Below, one piece after another: positions 12,979-13,816 of a DNA stretch of 13,816 nucleotides (positions within the stretch are counted from its first letter, which is position 1; the number at the start of each line of letters is the position of its first letter). The stretch is from Thermoanaerobacterales bacterium (lineage in GTDB: Bacteria > Actinomycetota > Acidimicrobiia > Acidimicrobiales > JACDCH01). The translations under genes and the position numbers were made by a program. The stretch is from positions 1 to 13,816 of the forward strand of contig PKRH01000096.1 in NCBI GenBank assembly GCA_017577565.1, read 5' to 3'. The notes under the pieces are model-generated. The model had not been told where the DNA came from. It made no database searches and was given only the letters and a program-made list of their open reading frames with translations.

Positions 12979-13610
12979 AGCCCGAGCTGCACCTCCAGGA
13001 GCCGACGGTCGAAGACGACCTCGTCGTCCCGCACGGTGACGACCGCGTAGCCGTCGACGTTGAGCAGGTCCTGGAGCTGGGCCACGTAGCCGTTGATGCG
13101 GCTGGGCGGCAGCTTGGCCTCCTGGGCGAGGCGGGTGTGGGGGATCGGCATCGTCCCCGCGGCTTCCAGGACGCCGAGGAGCCGGCGCAGCTGGTCGTCG
13201 GTGAGGCGGATGCGGGGGTTGCGGCGCCGGTCGACGACCTCCGGGGCGGCGAGCACCCGCTGCACCCACGCAGATGCTTCGTCTGTGGTCGACGGCGCGA
13301 CGCTGGCTGCGGGAGCCGGAGCCGGGGCGGTGTCTGCGGGCGCCTCCTCGGTGGACGGCGTCTGGTCGAAGAGGGACGGGGTCGCCGGTGTCGGACGCTT
13401 CCGGCGCGTCGACGTCGGGGGAGGCGGCGGAGGTGCGGGCGGTGCGGCCTCCGCCGCCGCCCTGACGAGCGGCGTGTGGTGCCACCAGGCGGGCCGCCCC
13501 GTCGTCGTCGGCACCCAGCCGTCGAGGTCGTCGACGGCGAGCACGGCGACGGGCACGAACAGCTCCTGCGGGGTGAGCCCGCCGTGGTAGCCGTTGCGGC
13601 GGGGGGCGGT
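12975..13610 (-). CDS. pglZ: PglZ, C-terminal part (BREX type 2 phosphatase-like protein), truncated
   Basis: Only the C-terminal ~210 residues are present; the gene runs off toward the right edge. Decisive evidence is the run GYHGGLTPQELFVPVAVLAV (about 13587-13528), the conserved final element of the alkaline-phosphatase-like PglZ domain, followed by DDLDGWVP and PAWWHHTPL. After a Pro/Ala-rich linker there is a small winged-helix-like region (RLTDDQLRRLLGVLEAAG, LAQEAKLPPSRINGYVAQLQ) and the ending LLNVDGYAVVTV then LLEVQLGL, which matches my recollection of BREX type 2 PglZ C-termini. PglZ is an essential BREX component. The frame stays open past 13610 but translates to low-complexity residues there, so the true sequence is lost upstream of about 13600. 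The 5' edge is therefore set by sequence quality, not by a start codon. It overlaps brxD by 4 nt (GTGA). The catalytic part of the domain is not in the window. Confidence 0.8.
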   Translation of the reverse strand, partial: TAPRRNGYHGGLTPQELFVPVAVLAVDDLDGWVPTTTGRPAWWHHTPLVRAAAEAAPPAPPPPPPTSTRRKRPTPATPSLFDQTPSTEEAPADTAPAPAPAASVAPSTTDEASAWVQRVLAAPEVVDRRRNPRIRLTDDQLRRLLGVLEAAGTMPIPHTRLAQEAKLPPSRINGYVAQLQDLLNVDGYAVVTVRDDEVVFDRRLLEVQLGL

Positions 13611-13816
13611 GGGGGGGTGCCCCCCGCCCTCCCCTTTTTCACAACTTACGCCGCCGGCGGAGAGGGGAGGGGGGAGTGTCGGGGGGGGCGGGTCGTTTAA
13701 AAAAAAAAAAAAATATATTATGAATACTGCATGTCTATATACACAATAGGCTCACGACGAGTTAACTAAGTGTGAAATAGATAAGCATGCTCAGGGATTA
13801 GGTACATATTACACGT
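13611..13816. other. Low-quality or foreign tail at the contig end
   Basis: From about 13611 the sequence becomes homopolymer-rich (seven G at 13611-13617, six C at 13620-13625, eight G at 13681-13688, fifteen A at 13699-13713). It then switches abruptly to AT-rich, apparently random sequence for the last ~100 bases. PglZ coding should continue here but does not. No gene, RNA or repeat unit is recognisable. I read it as sequencing or assembly error, not biology. Confidence 0.75.

Noticed and set aside
11590..13050. 486-residue open frame on the plus strand opposite brxD
   Set aside because: Shadow of the brxD coding strand; composition is typical of an antisense frame and no motif is present.
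11360..13642. 760-residue minus-strand frame overlapping pglZ, brxD and the HipA-like gene
   Set aside because: Pro/Arg-rich out-of-frame translation; the overlapping frames carry PglZ, BrxD and HipA motifs instead.
1..13816. CRISPR arrays, tRNA or rRNA genes, insertion sequences, recombinases
   Set aside because: No regularly spaced repeats, no cloverleaf or rRNA-like segments, and no transposase or integrase motifs were seen on either strand.
13690..13816. AT-rich tail as an origin, promoter or attachment site
   Set aside because: No iterons, boxes or symmetrical elements; the 15-A run and adjacent homopolymers fit sequencing failure better than function.

Overview
The window is about 72-74% GC with tightly packed, overlapping genes, frequent GTG starts and GGAGG-type ribosome binding sites. 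This fits a high-GC actinomycete (Actinomycetota); I cannot place it more precisely. The last ~120 bases are AT-rich and preceded by homopolymer runs, so the window appears to reach a low-quality contig end.

Layout. (1) 150-1400, plus strand: two housekeeping-type genes, a VOC-fold (PhnB-like) protein and a small membrane-anchored protein of a conserved but unnamed family, followed by a perfect 14-bp inverted repeat. (2) 1753-7791, plus strand: a six-gene operon with overlaps or gaps of at most 12 nt. It encodes an atypical Ser/Thr kinase, a TerY-like von Willebrand A protein, a PP2C phosphatase, a second atypical kinase, a two-TM protein with a very long coiled-coil tail, and a MotB/ZorB-like single-TM protein with an aspartate in the membrane segment. 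(3) 7826 to ~13610, minus strand, converging on the operon: the 3' end of a type 2 BREX (Pgl) phage-defence cluster. In transcription order it holds the C-terminus of PglZ, the ATPase BrxD, a two-gene insert (HipA-like kinase, HIRAN-domain protein) and the Lhr-like helicase BrxHI. (4) ~13611-13816: sequence that looks like assembly or read junk.

How the parts may work together. The kinase/vWA/phosphatase set matches the TerY-P phosphorylation triad known from tellurium-resistance-type operons, but no terB/C/D gene is present. It is instead coupled to a membrane pair resembling the Zorya ZorA/ZorB stator architecture. I infer a phosphorylation-controlled, ion-driven membrane device, possibly a defence system, next to BREX; this combination is the most novel item here. 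The insert in BREX has lower GC (about 60-65% in sampled lines). It looks like a split HipA module: the HIRAN protein carries an N-terminal region resembling the HipA N-subdomain, while the kinase core is a separate gene. All functional statements rest on motif reading; no database search was possible.
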